Assembly: GCF_016862395.1 (NCBI RefSeq) | Contig: NZ_BOMW01000050.1 | Coordinates: 1 to 64,000 of the forward strand | Direction of reading: 5' to 3' | From: Actinoplanes siamensis | Lineage (GTDB): Bacteria; Actinomycetota; Actinomycetes; Mycobacteriales; Micromonosporaceae | Length of the DNA stretch: 64,000 bases | In this document: positions 17,268 through 25,638 of the stretch, in pieces | Position numbering within the stretch: the stretch's first letter is position 1 | How the letters are laid out: each line of letters begins with the position of its first letter | Made by a program: the position numbers and the translations under genes | Notes under the pieces: generated by a model | The model's database searches: none | Seen by the model: only the letters and a program-made list of their open reading frames with translations | Told to the model about the DNA's origin: nothing

Positions 17268-18647
17268 TCAGCAGCCCGGCAGGCGCTTGATCAGGTAGTC
17301 CTCGATCTGGTCGAGGGAGACCCGCTCCTGCTTCATGGTGTCGCGGTCCCGCACGGTCACCGCGTTGTCGGTGAGCGTGTCGAAGTCGACGGTCACGCAG
17401 AACGGCGTGCCGATCTCGTCCTGCCGCCGGTACCGCCGCCCGATCGCCTGCGAGTCGTCGAACTCCACGATCCACCGCTTGCGCAGGGTCGCGGACAGCT
17501 CACGGGCCTTCGGCGACAGCTCCGGGTTGCGCGACAGCGGCAGCACGGCGACCTTGACCGGGGCCAGGCGCGGGTCGAACCGCATGACCGTGCGCTTGTC
17601 GACGCCGCCCTTGGTGTTCGGCGCCTCGTCCTCGTCGTACGCCTCGAGCAGGAACGCCAGCACCGCGCGGGTCAGGCCGGCGGCCGGCTCGATCACGTAC
17701 GGCGTCCAGCGCTCGCCCTTCTCCTGGTCGAAATAGGACAGGTCGACGCCGGAGTGCTTGGAGTGCGTGGACAGGTCGAAGTCGGTCCGGTTCGCGATGC
17801 CCTCGAGCTCGGCGAAGTCGGTGCCGCCGAACTGGAAGCGGTACTCGATGTCGACGGTCCGCTTCGAGTAGTGCGACAGCTTCTCCTTCGGGTGCTCGTA
17901 GAAGCGCAGGTTGTTCTCCGACAGGCCCAGGTCGCGGTACCAGTTCCAGCGCTCCTGCAGCCAGTACTCGTGCCACTGCTCGTCGCTGCCGGGCGCGACG
18001 AAGAACTCCATCTCCATCTGCTCGAACTCGCGCGTGCGGAAGATGAAGTTGCCGGGCGTGATCTCGTTGCGGAAGCTCTTGCCGATCTGCGCGATACCGA
18101 ACGGCGGCTTCTTGCGCGCCGCGGTCGCCACGTTGGCGTAGTTCACGAAGATGCCCTGGGCGGTCTCCGGGCGCAGGTAGTGCAGGCCCTCGGTGCTCTC
18201 GGTCGGGCCGAGATAGGTCTTCATCAGGCCGTTGAACATCTTCGGCTCGGTGAAGGTGCCCTTGTTGCCGCAGTTCGGGCAGTTCAGCTCCTGCAGCGAG
18301 GAGGGCGGCGACCCGTGCTTGGCCTCGTAGGCCTCCTCCAGGTGGTCGGCCCGGAAACGCTTGTGGCAGGACTGGCACTCGGTCAGCGGGTCGACGAACG
18401 CGTCGAGGTGACCGGAGGCCGCCCACACGTCCTTGGCCAGGATCACGGCCGAGTCCAGGCCGACGATGTCGTCGCGCTGCTGGACCATGGTCCGCCACCA
18501 CTGCCGGCGGACGTTCTCCTTCAGTTCGACGCCCAGCGGACCGTAGTCCCAAGCCGAGCGGGTCCCTCCGTAGATCTCGCTGGAGGGGAAGACGAAGCCC
18601 CGGCGCTTGGCAAGGCTGACAACGGAATCGATGCGGTCGGCAGGCAT
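17268..18647 (-). CDS. glyS: glycyl-tRNA synthetase, dimeric type
   Basis: Charges tRNA-Gly. This is the 459-residue alpha2 class II enzyme shared by actinobacteria, archaea and eukaryotes. Motif 2 is [20 protein letters not shown] and the anticodon-binding domain is C-terminal. Two Cys pairs (CQSCHKRF and CPNCGNKG) form a likely structural zinc site in the insertion. The ATG at 18647 gives [18 protein letters not shown], the family start. A 13-bp terminator lies just downstream. Confidence 0.96.
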   Translation of the reverse strand: MPADRIDSVVSLAKRRGFVFPSSEIYGGTRSAWDYGPLGVELKENVRRQWWRTMVQQRDDIVGLDSAVILAKDVWAASGHLDAFVDPLTECQSCHKRFRADHLEEAYEAKHGSPPSSLQELNCPNCGNKGTFTEPKMFNGLMKTYLGPTESTEGLHYLRPETAQGIFVNYANVATAARKKPPFGIAQIGKSFRNEITPGNFIFRTREFEQMEMEFFVAPGSDEQWHEYWLQERWNWYRDLGLSENNLRFYEHPKEKLSHYSKRTVDIEYRFQFGGTDFAELEGIANRTDFDLSTHSKHSGVDLSYFDQEKGERWTPYVIEPAAGLTRAVLAFLLEAYDEDEAPNTKGGVDKRTVMRFDPRLAPVKVAVLPLSRNPELSPKARELSATLRKRWIVEFDDSQAIGRRYRRQDEIGTPFCVTVDFDTLTDNAVTVRDRDTMKQERVSLDQIEDYLIKRLPGC

Positions 18648-18711
18648 GGGTCTCCTACGCCGGCTGGGTGTCGGCGGGGGTATCGATGTGGGAAGAGGAC
18701 GAAAGCCGAGA

Positions 18712-19248
18712 TTACTCCCCGAGCGAGCACACCTCGAACGCGCCCGTGCTGGTGTTCTGCCCCAGCTGCGCCTCGGTGTGCTCGACGTCGCCCCCGGAGT
18801 AGGTCAGGTCCACCGGCACCTCGCCGGAGACCAGATCAAGATCACCGATCCGGTACGCCGTGAAGCGCTCCTCCCGGGCCACCCGCTCGCGGAACTCGGC
18901 GAGGCTCTCCCGGTCCTTCGCCTCCTGGCACAACTGCCCGTACGCCTTGTCGTAGTCACCGGCCCTGACCGCGTCCAGGTACTTGCCGACCACGACGTGC
19001 GCCTGCTCGTTGAACGCGCCGGTCATCGCCACCCCGAGGCCGATCACCGCGGCCAGCCCCCCGGCGCAGACCAGCGCCACGATGCCGCCGCCGATGCCGA
19101 AGCCCAGCCCGATCCGCCGGCCCCGCCCCTCGACCGGCGGCGCCGGGAACGGCGGGTGCACGCCCGGCCCCGGCGGGGGCGGGGGCACGAAGACGGCAGG
19201 CGGGGCGGCCGGAGCGGCGTACTCGACAGGCGGTTGACCGTAGGTCAT
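18712..19248 (-). CDS. Pro-rich N-terminal, single-span membrane protein
   Basis: A 178-residue protein. Residues 1-40 are Pro/Ala-rich, residues about 46-75 form one membrane helix ([21 protein letters not shown]), and the outer C-terminal part ([20 protein letters not shown] and so on) resembles the NTF2-like fold of DUF4878-type proteins. Such proteins are common and uncharacterised in actinomycetes. It lies upstream of glyS on the same strand, 64 bases away; no functional link is evident. Confidence 0.72.
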   Translation of the reverse strand: MTYGQPPVEYAAPAAPPAVFVPPPPPGPGVHPPFPAPPVEGRGRRIGLGFGIGGGIVALVCAGGLAAVIGLGVAMTGAFNEQAHVVVGKYLDAVRAGDYDKAYGQLCQEAKDRESLAEFRERVAREERFTAYRIGDLDLVSGEVPVDLTYSGGDVEHTEAQLGQNTSTGAFEVCSLGE

Positions 19249-19378
19249 ACGCAGAGCCTAGTAGGCGGGGTCCGAGGCGGTGGCCGGCGTCGGCCGAGGG
19301 CGAGGTCGCATACCGGTGTCGTCTGTGGCCTTGCCGCGGGAGCCGCACCCGCCTGATCCGCGGGGCGGGCCCTGGCTC

Positions 19379-19720
19379 TCAGCGCCACGGATCGGCGGCC
19401 CGGTCGCTGGCGGCGACCTCGACCGGCTCGCCGGGCCCGGCGCTGGCCAGCGTCTCGAACGCGGACGGCTCGTCCAGCGACCGGGCCAGCAGCGGGGTCG
19501 CGTGCACCTTGACGTCGAAGGCGCCCAGCGCGCGGCGGTAGGCTCCGACGGACTCCCACTCGGTCACCAGGGTCCAGCTGGACGTGTCCTCCAGGGCCCG
19601 GGTGAGCCGGCCGGACCGGTAACCGGGGCATCGCGCGAGCGCGGCCAGCGCGGCGTGCGCCTGCTCCACGAAGCCGTCACCAGTGTCCGGCGGGACCAGG
19701 AAGCGGTTGAGCACCAGCAT
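19379..19720 (-). CDS. antibiotic biosynthesis monooxygenase (ABM) domain protein
   Basis: A 113-residue ferredoxin-like fold protein. MLVLNRFLVPPDTGDGFVEQ, then ALAALARCPGYRSGRL and WTLVTEWESVGAYRRAL match the ABM family, which includes cofactor-free monooxygenases and heme-degrading enzymes. No conserved catalytic set specific to a subfamily can be identified. The ATG at 19720 is divergent from the small membrane protein at 19754. Confidence 0.78.
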   Translation of the reverse strand: MLVLNRFLVPPDTGDGFVEQAHAALAALARCPGYRSGRLTRALEDTSSWTLVTEWESVGAYRRALGAFDVKVHATPLLARSLDEPSAFETLASAGPGEPVEVAASDRAADPWR

Positions 19721-19753
19721 GTGACGAGGGTACGCACCTTGACGGGAGCCGCT

Positions 19754-20008
19754 GTGACGACGTCCGACCATTTCCTGCGCCGCCTGGCCCGGATCAACCC
19801 GACCACCGCGTTCGTCGTGGCGCTGGTGCTGCTGCTGGCCGGTCTCTTCCTGCCCGGGGTGGTGGGCGCGCTGCTGCTCGGGGTCCTCGCGGCCGGGCTC
19901 GCGGCGCTGACGTTCACCACCTGGCCGGTGCAGGCGCCGATCACCCGGCTGGTCCGGGTGGTGCTGCTCACTCTTCTGGTGGTCGCCGTGGTCGGCAAGG
20001 CGCTCTGA
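19754..20008 (+). CDS. small membrane protein (DUF6703-like)
   Basis: An 84-residue protein with two or three membrane helices (NPTTAFVVALVLLLAGLFLP, VVGALLLGVLAAGLAAL and LVRVVLLTLLVVAVVG). It resembles the actinobacterial DUF6703 family by length and layout, an assignment I hold loosely. GTG 19754 has GGGAG five bases upstream. It ends 13 bases before the Zur palindrome. Confidence 0.7.
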   Translation: MTTSDHFLRRLARINPTTAFVVALVLLLAGLFLPGVVGALLLGVLAAGLAALTFTTWPVQAPITRLVRVVLLTLLVVAVVGKAL

Positions 20009-20021
20009 ACGCATGCGCTTT

Positions 20022-20036
20022 TGACAATCATTGTCA
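20022..20036 (+). promoter_or_regulatory. Zur-type operator upstream of znuA
   Basis: A perfect 7-1-7 palindrome, TGACAATCATTGTCA, lies 21 bases before the znuA start. It matches the AT-rich dyads known for Zur in actinobacteria and stands out in GC-rich surroundings. Its site suggests Zur blocks znuACB transcription when zinc is plentiful. Confidence 0.85.
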
Positions 20037-20057
20037 TTATCGATCACAGTGGGTGGC

Positions 20058-20975
20058 ATGATGCGCCGCCCGCTGGTCCCCCTGGTCGTGCTGGCCGCCC
20101 TGGCCGCGCTGGCCGGCTGCGGCGCGCGGGCCGACGCCGGCGGCCGCCTGCCGATCGTGGCCGCCTTCTATCCCCTGCAGTTCATCAGCGAGCGGATCGG
20201 CGGCGGCCTGGTCACGGTCACCAACCTGACCAAGCCCGGCGCCGAGCCGCACGACGTGGAGCTCAGCCCGCGCCAGGTGGCCCAGATCTCGGACGCGAAG
20301 ATCGCCGTCTTCCTGCACGGCTTCCAGCCCGCGGTGGACGACGCCATCGAGCAGAACGCCGAGGAGCAGGGGTACGACGTGGCAAGCGCCGTCCCGCTGC
20401 TGCACGCGGAGGACTCCGGGGGCGACGAGGGTCACGACCACGAGCACGAGCACGGCGGCACCGACCCGCACGTCTGGCTGGACCCCACCCGCCTCGCCGC
20501 GATCGGCGACCGGCTCGCCGAGCGGTTCGGCCAGGCCGACCCGGCGCACGCCGCCGGCTACCGGGCGCACGCCGCCACCCTGCACCAGCAGCTCACCGAG
20601 CTGGACGGCGAGTTCCGCGCCCGGCTGGCCGGCTGCGCGCGGCGGGAGCTGGTCACCAGCCACACCGCGTTCCACTACCTGGCCGCCCGCTACCAGCTGA
20701 CCCAGGTCGGGATCACCGGCGTCGACCCGGAGGCCGAGCCGTCGCCGCGCCGCCTGGCCGAAGTGGCCGCCGAGGCCCGGTCGCACGGCACCACCACCAT
20801 CTTCTTCGAGACCCTGGTCAGCCCGAAGGTCGCCGAGACGATCGCGCGTGAGGTCGGCGCGCGGACCGCGGTGCTCGACCCGCTGGAGGGCCTGACCGAC
20901 CCGGACGCGGACTACTTCTCGGTGATGCGGGCCAACCTGGCCGCGCTCACCACGGCATTGGGGTGCACGTCATGA
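20058..20975 (+). CDS. znuA: zinc ABC transporter substrate-binding lipoprotein
   Basis: Captures Zn2+ outside the membrane and hands it to ZnuB. The 305-residue precursor has a lipoprotein signal with LAALAGCG. Metal ligands are expected in KPGAEPHDVELSP, DPHVWLDP and LVTSHTAFHYLAARY. A His/Asp/Glu-rich loop (GHDHEHEHGG) marks it as a zinc rather than a manganese binder. ATG 20058 is used; the next codon is also ATG. Its stop overlaps the znuC start (ATGA). The Zur palindrome precedes it. Confidence 0.93.
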   Translation: MMRRPLVPLVVLAALAALAGCGARADAGGRLPIVAAFYPLQFISERIGGGLVTVTNLTKPGAEPHDVELSPRQVAQISDAKIAVFLHGFQPAVDDAIEQNAEEQGYDVASAVPLLHAEDSGGDEGHDHEHEHGGTDPHVWLDPTRLAAIGDRLAERFGQADPAHAAGYRAHAATLHQQLTELDGEFRARLAGCARRELVTSHTAFHYLAARYQLTQVGITGVDPEAEPSPRRLAEVAAEARSHGTTTIFFETLVSPKVAETIAREVGARTAVLDPLEGLTDPDADYFSVMRANLAALTTALGCTS

Positions 20976-21754
20976 CCGTCATCGAAGTCAATCACCTGGC
21001 GGCCGGATACGACGGGCGGGAGATCCTGCGGGACGTCACCCTCAGCGTCGCGGCCGGCGACGTGGTCGCGGTGCTGGGCGCCAACGGCTCCGGCAAGTCC
21101 ACGCTCATCCGGACGATCCTGGGCCTGGTCCCGATCCGCCGGGGCGAGGTCGAGCTGTTCGGCACGCCGCAGCGCCGGTTCCGCCGGTGGGAGCGGGTCG
21201 GATACGTGCCGCAGCGCCTGGGCGCCGGCAGCGGCGTGCCGGCCACCGTCGGCGAGGTGGTCTCCTCCGGCCGGCTGGCCCGCCGCGGGCTGTTCCGCCC
21301 GCCCGGGGCCGCCGACCGGGCCGCGGTCCACCAGGCGCTGGAGGCGGTGGGTCTGCTGGACCGGATCGGCGACCCGGTCAGCACCCTCTCCGGCGGCCAG
21401 CAGCAGCGCACGTTGATCGCCCGGGCGCTGGCCGGCCGGCCCGACCTGCTGGTGCTGGACGAGCCGACCGCCGGCGTGGACGCGGCCAGCCAGGAGGCGT
21501 TCGCCGGGGCGCTTACCGCGTTCGCCGCCGACGGCGGGACGATCCTGCTGGTCCTGCACGAGCTGGGGCCGCTGCGGCCGCTGATCGGCCGGGCCGTGGT
21601 GGTGCACGAGGGCCGGATCGCGCACCAGGGCGTGCCGCCGGAGCCGGCCGGGCACCACGCCGAACCGGGGCACGACCACGTGCACCCGCACGCCGACGCG
21701 GAGCAGGCCGGCATCTGCGAGTGGGCGCCCACCGACGGGATGAAGGCGTACTAG
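20972..21754 (+). CDS. znuC: zinc ABC transporter ATP-binding protein
   Basis: The ATPase of the zinc importer, 260 residues. Walker A (LGANGSGKST), signature LSGGQQQRTLIARAL and Walker B LLVLDEPTAGVD are intact. The C-terminal tail is His-rich (HHAEPGHDHVHPHAD), as in several ZnuC proteins, and may sense or buffer zinc. ATG 20972 overlaps the znuA stop by four bases and the next gene begins two bases after its stop. Confidence 0.94.
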   Translation: MTVIEVNHLAAGYDGREILRDVTLSVAAGDVVAVLGANGSGKSTLIRTILGLVPIRRGEVELFGTPQRRFRRWERVGYVPQRLGAGSGVPATVGEVVSSGRLARRGLFRPPGAADRAAVHQALEAVGLLDRIGDPVSTLSGGQQQRTLIARALAGRPDLLVLDEPTAGVDAASQEAFAGALTAFAADGGTILLVLHELGPLRPLIGRAVVVHEGRIAHQGVPPEPAGHHAEPGHDHVHPHADAEQAGICEWAPTDGMKAY

Positions 21755-21756
21755 AC

Positions 21757-22620
21757 ATGGACCTGCTCACCTATCCCTTCATGCTGCGTGCCCTGGCCGG
21801 CGCCCTGATCATCGGGCTGGCCGCGCCGGCGCTCGGGGTCTACCTGGTGCAGCGGCGGCTGTCGCTGATCGGCGACGGGATCGGCCACGTGGCGCTGACC
21901 GGTGTCGGCGTCGGCCTGCTCACCCACCAGTCCCCGGTGCTCACCGCGGTGTTGGTCTCGGTGTTCGGCGCGATCGCCGTCGAGCTGGTCCGCGAGCGCG
22001 GGCGCACCTCCGGCGACCTGGCCCTGGCCCTGCTCTTCTACGGCGGCATCGCGGGCGGAGTGGTGCTGGTCGGGCTCTCCGACGACGCCAGCAACGCCAG
22101 CTTGATGCAGTACCTGTTCGGCTCGCTGATCACCACCTCGCCCACGGACATCGCGGTGATCGCGGTGCTCGGCGCCGCAGTGCTGGCCGCCATGCTGGTG
22201 TTCCGGCCGGCGCTGTTCGCGCTCTGCAACGACGAGGAGTACGCGCGGGTGAGCGGCCTGCCGGTGCGTACCCTCAATCTGCTGCTCGCGGTGACGACAG
22301 CGGTCACCGTGACGATCGCCATGCGTACCGTCGGCCTGCTCCTGGTCTCCGCCCTGATGGTCGTCCCGGTCGCGGCCGCCCAGCAGCTGACCCGCGGATT
22401 CCGGTCGACGATGGCGGTGGCCATGCTGATCGGGATCTGCGCGGCCGGCGCCGGGGTGGTGGTCTCCGGCGAGATCGACACCGCGCCGGGCGCCACCACG
22501 GTGCTGCTCGCCATCGCGGCGTTCCTGCTCGCCACCGGCGCCGGCGCGCTCTGGCACCGCCGGCCCGGTTCCCCCTCGCCGGCCCCTGTCGAACCCCCGG
22601 ATGTCGTGCTCCATGGCTGA
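21757..22620 (+). CDS. znuB: zinc ABC transporter permease
   Basis: The membrane channel of the importer, 287 residues with eight or nine helices of the ABC-3 family. Typical segments are FMLRALAGALIIGLAAPALG at the start and LLLVSALMVVPVAAAQQLT near the C-terminal half. The start ATG 21757 is two bases after znuC. The ArsR-type repressor begins 30 bases downstream, so transporter and regulators may share a transcript. Confidence 0.94.
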   Translation: MDLLTYPFMLRALAGALIIGLAAPALGVYLVQRRLSLIGDGIGHVALTGVGVGLLTHQSPVLTAVLVSVFGAIAVELVRERGRTSGDLALALLFYGGIAGGVVLVGLSDDASNASLMQYLFGSLITTSPTDIAVIAVLGAAVLAAMLVFRPALFALCNDEEYARVSGLPVRTLNLLLAVTTAVTVTIAMRTVGLLLVSALMVVPVAAAQQLTRGFRSTMAVAMLIGICAAGAGVVVSGEIDTAPGATTVLLAIAAFLLATGAGALWHRRPGSPSPAPVEPPDVVLHG

Positions 22621-22650
22621 CCGGGTCCGCGCGGTACGGTGGTCCACACC

Positions 22651-22950
22651 ATGACGGCCACCGGTTACGAAGCGTACGAAGCCGCGGGCGCGCTGCTGCG
22701 AGCGCTGTCCGCCCCGATCCGGATCGCCATCGTCGCGGAGCTCGGAGCGGGCGAGCGTTGTGTGCACGATCTGGTCTCGCAACTCGGCGCCCCGCAGCCG
22801 CTGGTCTCGCAACACCTGCGGGTGTTGCGGGGGGCCGGCGTGGTGAGGGGTGTCCGGCGTGGCCGCGAGATCGCATACTCCCTGGTGGACGAACACGTCG
22901 CGCACATCGTCGCCGATGCCGTGAGCCATGCGAGGGAGAGCCGATCGTGA
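22651..22950 (+). CDS. ArsR/SmtB-family zinc-sensing repressor
   Basis: A 99-residue winged-helix metal sensor. The DNA-reading helix is QPLVSQHLRVLRGAG. In the last helix D80, H82, H93 and E96 keep exactly the spacing of the SmtB alpha-5 zinc site (D-x-H-x10-H-x2-E). It should therefore release DNA when zinc is bound. ATG 22651 is preferred; a GTG at 22639 is in frame. Its stop overlaps the GTG of the Zur gene (GTGA), the arrangement known for the smtB-zur pair of M. tuberculosis. Confidence 0.9.
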   Translation: MTATGYEAYEAAGALLRALSAPIRIAIVAELGAGERCVHDLVSQLGAPQPLVSQHLRVLRGAGVVRGVRRGREIAYSLVDEHVAHIVADAVSHARESRS

Positions 22951-23351
22951 ACCCGGAGAGCAGTGCCCAGCGCAACACCAAGCAGCGGAGCGCGGTGCGT
23001 GACGTGCTCGGCGAGACCGAGGGCTTCCACAGCGCGCAGGACCTGCACGCGATGCTGCGCGACCGGGGCGAGCGGGTCGGCCTGACCACCGTGTACCGGA
23101 CGCTGCAGGGGCTGGCCGACACCGGCGAGGTGGACGTGATGCGCCCGCCCGGTGGCGAGCACCTCTACCGCCGGTGCAGCCAGGGGCATCACCACCACCT
23201 GGTGTGCCGGTCGTGCGGGCGGACCGTCGAGGTGCTCGGGCCGGCGGTGGAGTCCTGGGCCGAGAAGATGGCCGGTCAGCACGGTTTCGTCGACGTGTCG
23301 CACACCATGGAGATCTTCGGGACGTGCCCGGAGTGCGCCGGCAAGGGCTAG
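22947..23351 (+). CDS. zur: Fur-family zinc uptake regulator
   Basis: Represses zinc uptake when loaded with Zn2+. The 134-residue protein shows the Fur winged helix (RVGLTTVYRTLQGLADTGEV), the His-rich regulatory stretch CSQGHHHHLVCRSCG and a second Cys pair CPECAGKG for structural zinc. The position directly after an SmtB-type repressor and znuACB supports Zur over Fur or PerR. GTG 22947 follows GAGGGAGAG. Confidence 0.93.
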   Translation: MNPESSAQRNTKQRSAVRDVLGETEGFHSAQDLHAMLRDRGERVGLTTVYRTLQGLADTGEVDVMRPPGGEHLYRRCSQGHHHHLVCRSCGRTVEVLGPAVESWAEKMAGQHGFVDVSHTMEIFGTCPECAGKG

Positions 23352-23367
23352 GTGCCACGCTGCACTG

Positions 23368-23976
23368 GTGAAGTTCTATGCGGACCGCCTGCCCACCGCC
23401 GTACGCCAGCTGGTCACCGACATCCTCGTCGTCGTCTGGGTCTACCTGTGGATCCGTGTGGCGCTCTGGGTCCGCGACGTGGTGCAGAAGCTGGCCGTTC
23501 CCGGCCAGAAGCTGGAGAGCGCGGGCAGCGGCATCGCCGACAACCTGGCCGACGCCGGCGGCAAGGTGGGCCGCGTGCCGCTCGTCGGCGACCAGCTGAC
23601 CAAGCCGTTCAACGGCGCCGCCGACGCGGCCCGCTCGATCGCCGACGCCGGCCACCAGCAGCAGGAGCTGGTCGACCAGCTGGCGCTGATCCTGCCGCTG
23701 ATGGCCCTCGCGGTGCCGCTGGCGCTGGTGCTCTTCCTCTGGCTGCCGCTGCGGATCCGGTGGATCCGGCGCGCCTCGGTGGCCCTCGCCGTCCGGGACG
23801 AGCCGGCCGGCAAGGACCTGCTGGCGTTGCGGGCGCTCGCCTCCCGGCCGCTGAGCGAGCTGGCCCGGCTCGGGCCGGACATCGCGCAGAGCTGGCGGGC
23901 CGGTGACGCCGCAGCGGTGGAGGCGCTCGCCGAGCTGGAGCTCAAGCGTCTCGGTCTGCGCCGCGGGCGAAGCTGA
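23368..23976 (+). CDS. two-span membrane protein of unknown function
   Basis: A 202-residue protein with an N-terminal helix (VTDILVVVWVYLWIRVALWV), an extended hydrophilic segment and a second helix (LALILPLMALAVPLALVLFLWLPL), then a basic helical tail. It resembles unannotated actinobacterial membrane proteins. GTG 23368 follows the zur stop by 16 bases, so read-through from the zinc operon is possible. Its 3' end overlaps the convergent DUF6328 gene by 35 bases. Confidence 0.75.
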   Translation: MKFYADRLPTAVRQLVTDILVVVWVYLWIRVALWVRDVVQKLAVPGQKLESAGSGIADNLADAGGKVGRVPLVGDQLTKPFNGAADAARSIADAGHQQQELVDQLALILPLMALAVPLALVLFLWLPLRIRWIRRASVALAVRDEPAGKDLLALRALASRPLSELARLGPDIAQSWRAGDAAAVEALAELELKRLGLRRGRS

Positions 23977-24493
23977 GCGCCGCGGGGTCGGCGGGGGCGT
24001 CGTCCAGCACGAAGCCGTCCTTGTCGTCGTCGTCGGCCCAGTTGCGGTGGGTCACCGGCAGGATCGCCCAGAACGTCAGGAACCAGCCGCCGGAGATCAC
24101 CGTGAGCACCACGGCCCAGCGCGCGTCCAGCACGTAGTCGGTGATCAGCAGCACGCTGCTCACCATCGAGACCAGCATGCAGGCCAGCCCGCCGGTGGCC
24201 ATCCGGTGCGCGTAGCGGACCAGCTCGGGCTTACGGCCCTGGCGGAACAGCGCGCGGTGGAACGCCACCGGCGAGATGATCAGCGCGGTGGCGAACGCCG
24301 CGCTGATCAGCGCCACCATGAACACGTCCCGCTGGAACGCGTTGGCCTTGGGGAAGCCGCTGGAGAAGGGGAGGGTCAGCAGGAAGGCGAAGAGAATCTG
24401 CACGCCGGTCTGCGCCACGCGCAACTCCTGCAGGAGGTCGGCGAAGTTCCGGTCCCAACGCTGCTTCTGGGTCTCTCTCGACGAGGGGGCCAT
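23942..24493 (-). CDS. DUF6328 family membrane protein
   Basis: A 183-residue protein with four membrane helices. The N-terminal ETQKQRWDRNFADLLQELRV followed by AQTGVQILFAFLLTLPF is the hallmark of DUF6328, a widespread actinobacterial family of unknown function. The ATG at 24493 is chosen; upstream in-frame codons do not resemble the family. The acidic C-terminus (ADDDDKDGFVLDD) is encoded opposite the end of the neighbouring gene. Confidence 0.85.
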   Translation of the reverse strand: MAPSSRETQKQRWDRNFADLLQELRVAQTGVQILFAFLLTLPFSSGFPKANAFQRDVFMVALISAAFATALIISPVAFHRALFRQGRKPELVRYAHRMATGGLACMLVSMVSSVLLITDYVLDARWAVVLTVISGGWFLTFWAILPVTHRNWADDDDKDGFVLDDAPADPAALSFARGADRDA

Positions 24494-24524
24494 GGTGTCA
24501 TGGCGTTCCCCGCCGTGGGCATGG

Positions 24525-25340
24525 TCAAACGCCGATACGTGCCAGCACCGCGTCACCCAGCTCACGCGGCGCCTGTTCGGGCACCCAGTGGCTGACCCCG
24601 CGCATCGCGACCAGCTGGTAGTCGCCGCGCACCCAGTCTGCGGCGCGCAGGGCGGCGGTCAGCCCGACCACGCCGTCGCGGTCGCTCCAGACGTACGTGG
24701 TGGGCACGGTGATCTGGCCGAGGTCCGCGACGTCCGCCGACCGGAAGGCGCGGTACCAGTTGAGCGCGGCGGTCAGCCGGCCCGGCTCGCGCATCGCCTT
24801 GACGTAGAGGTCGGCCCGCGGCCCGAGCGGCCCGAGCATCCGGCGCATCACCAGCGCGCCGCCGCCGAGCAGCAGCCTCTCCGCCACCGGGCTGCGCAAC
24901 ACCCGGGTGTAGGCGAACCGGGCGCGCTGCGACGGGCGGACCCGCAGCGCCATCAGCAGCGCCCGAGGGTGCGGCACCGAGATCGCGGTCAGCGTCCGCA
25001 CCCGCTCCGGGTGGCGGCCGGCGACCAGCCAGGCGACGATCGCGCCCCAGTCGTGCCCGACCAGGTGGGCGGACTCCAGGTCCAGGGCGTCCAGCACCGC
25101 CGGCACGTCGGCGACCGCCTCGCCGATCCGGTACGGGCCCACCCCGGACGGGCGCGCGCCGGGCGAGTAGCCGCGCTGGTCCAGCGCGTACGTCCGGAGT
25201 CCGGCCGCGTGCAGCCGGGGCAGTAGCGGATCGAACTCCCGATGGTCCTGCGGGAAGCCGTGCAACAGCAGCACCGGCTGCCCGTCGGACGGCCCTGACG
25301 CGGTCACCTCGAACGTCAGGCCGCGAGCCTTGACCTCCAT
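24525..25340 (-). CDS. alpha/beta hydrolase, epoxide hydrolase/dehalogenase type
   Basis: A 271-residue alpha/beta hydrolase. The oxyanion motif is LLLHGFPQDH, the nucleophile elbow is GHDWGA with Asp97, and the catalytic histidine lies in GVSHWVPEQAP. An Asp nucleophile with HGFP and a cap domain (GPYRIGEAVADVPAVL onward) is typical of epoxide hydrolases and haloalkane dehalogenases, not esterases. ATG 25340 has GGGAGG upstream. It is divergent from the thiamine riboswitch operon. The substrate is unknown. Confidence 0.85.
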   Translation of the reverse strand: MEVKARGLTFEVTASGPSDGQPVLLLHGFPQDHREFDPLLPRLHAAGLRTYALDQRGYSPGARPSGVGPYRIGEAVADVPAVLDALDLESAHLVGHDWGAIVAWLVAGRHPERVRTLTAISVPHPRALLMALRVRPSQRARFAYTRVLRSPVAERLLLGGGALVMRRMLGPLGPRADLYVKAMREPGRLTAALNWYRAFRSADVADLGQITVPTTYVWSDRDGVVGLTAALRAADWVRGDYQLVAMRGVSHWVPEQAPRELGDAVLARIGV

Positions 25341-25479
25341 GTGAGAACCACCTCCCTGTGCCAACACGTCTAGCTGGTGTTAGCGTCATCGAAACACAAC
25401 GAAGCTTTTCCGCGACGGTGGAGACCCGCGCGTCACTCACGTGATGCCCGGGATCGAGGCGGGTCCGCGGGCGAGCTCC

Positions 25480-25571
25480 GATCCGACAGGGGAGCGCACA
25501 GCGCTGAGAGTGCGGCCACGCCGCAGACCCTCGTACCTGATCTGGGTAATGCCAGCGCAGGAAGTTCGGTC
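25480..25571 (+). ncRNA. TPP riboswitch (THI element)
   Basis: The conserved thi-box elements are present in order: CTGAGAGTGCGG at 25503-25514, then CAGACCCTCG, ACCTGATCTGGGTAATGCC and GCGCAGGAAG up to about 25564. Outer strands 25480-25487 and 25564-25571 can pair as P1 with one mismatch. It precedes ykoE by about 70 bases. Binding of thiamine pyrophosphate should shut down the operon below. Confidence 0.95.
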
Positions 25572-25611
25572 CTCTCCAGCCGCGCCATGCTACGACGCAT
25601 GGCGTGCGTCT

Positions 25612-25633
25612 CCTCCCGGTATCCGCTGGGAGG
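25612..25633 (+). promoter_or_regulatory. hairpin that can hide the ykoE ribosome-binding site
   Basis: The ykoE Shine-Dalgarno GGGAGG (25628-25633) lies five bases before the ATG and is exactly complementary to CCTCCC at 25612-25617. Pairing would block translation initiation. A second 8-bp hairpin (25583-25590 with 25597-25604) lies between it and the aptamer. This fits translational control by the riboswitch, the usual mode in high-GC bacteria; the switching itself is inferred. Confidence 0.7.
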
Positions 25634-25638
25634 CGCAT

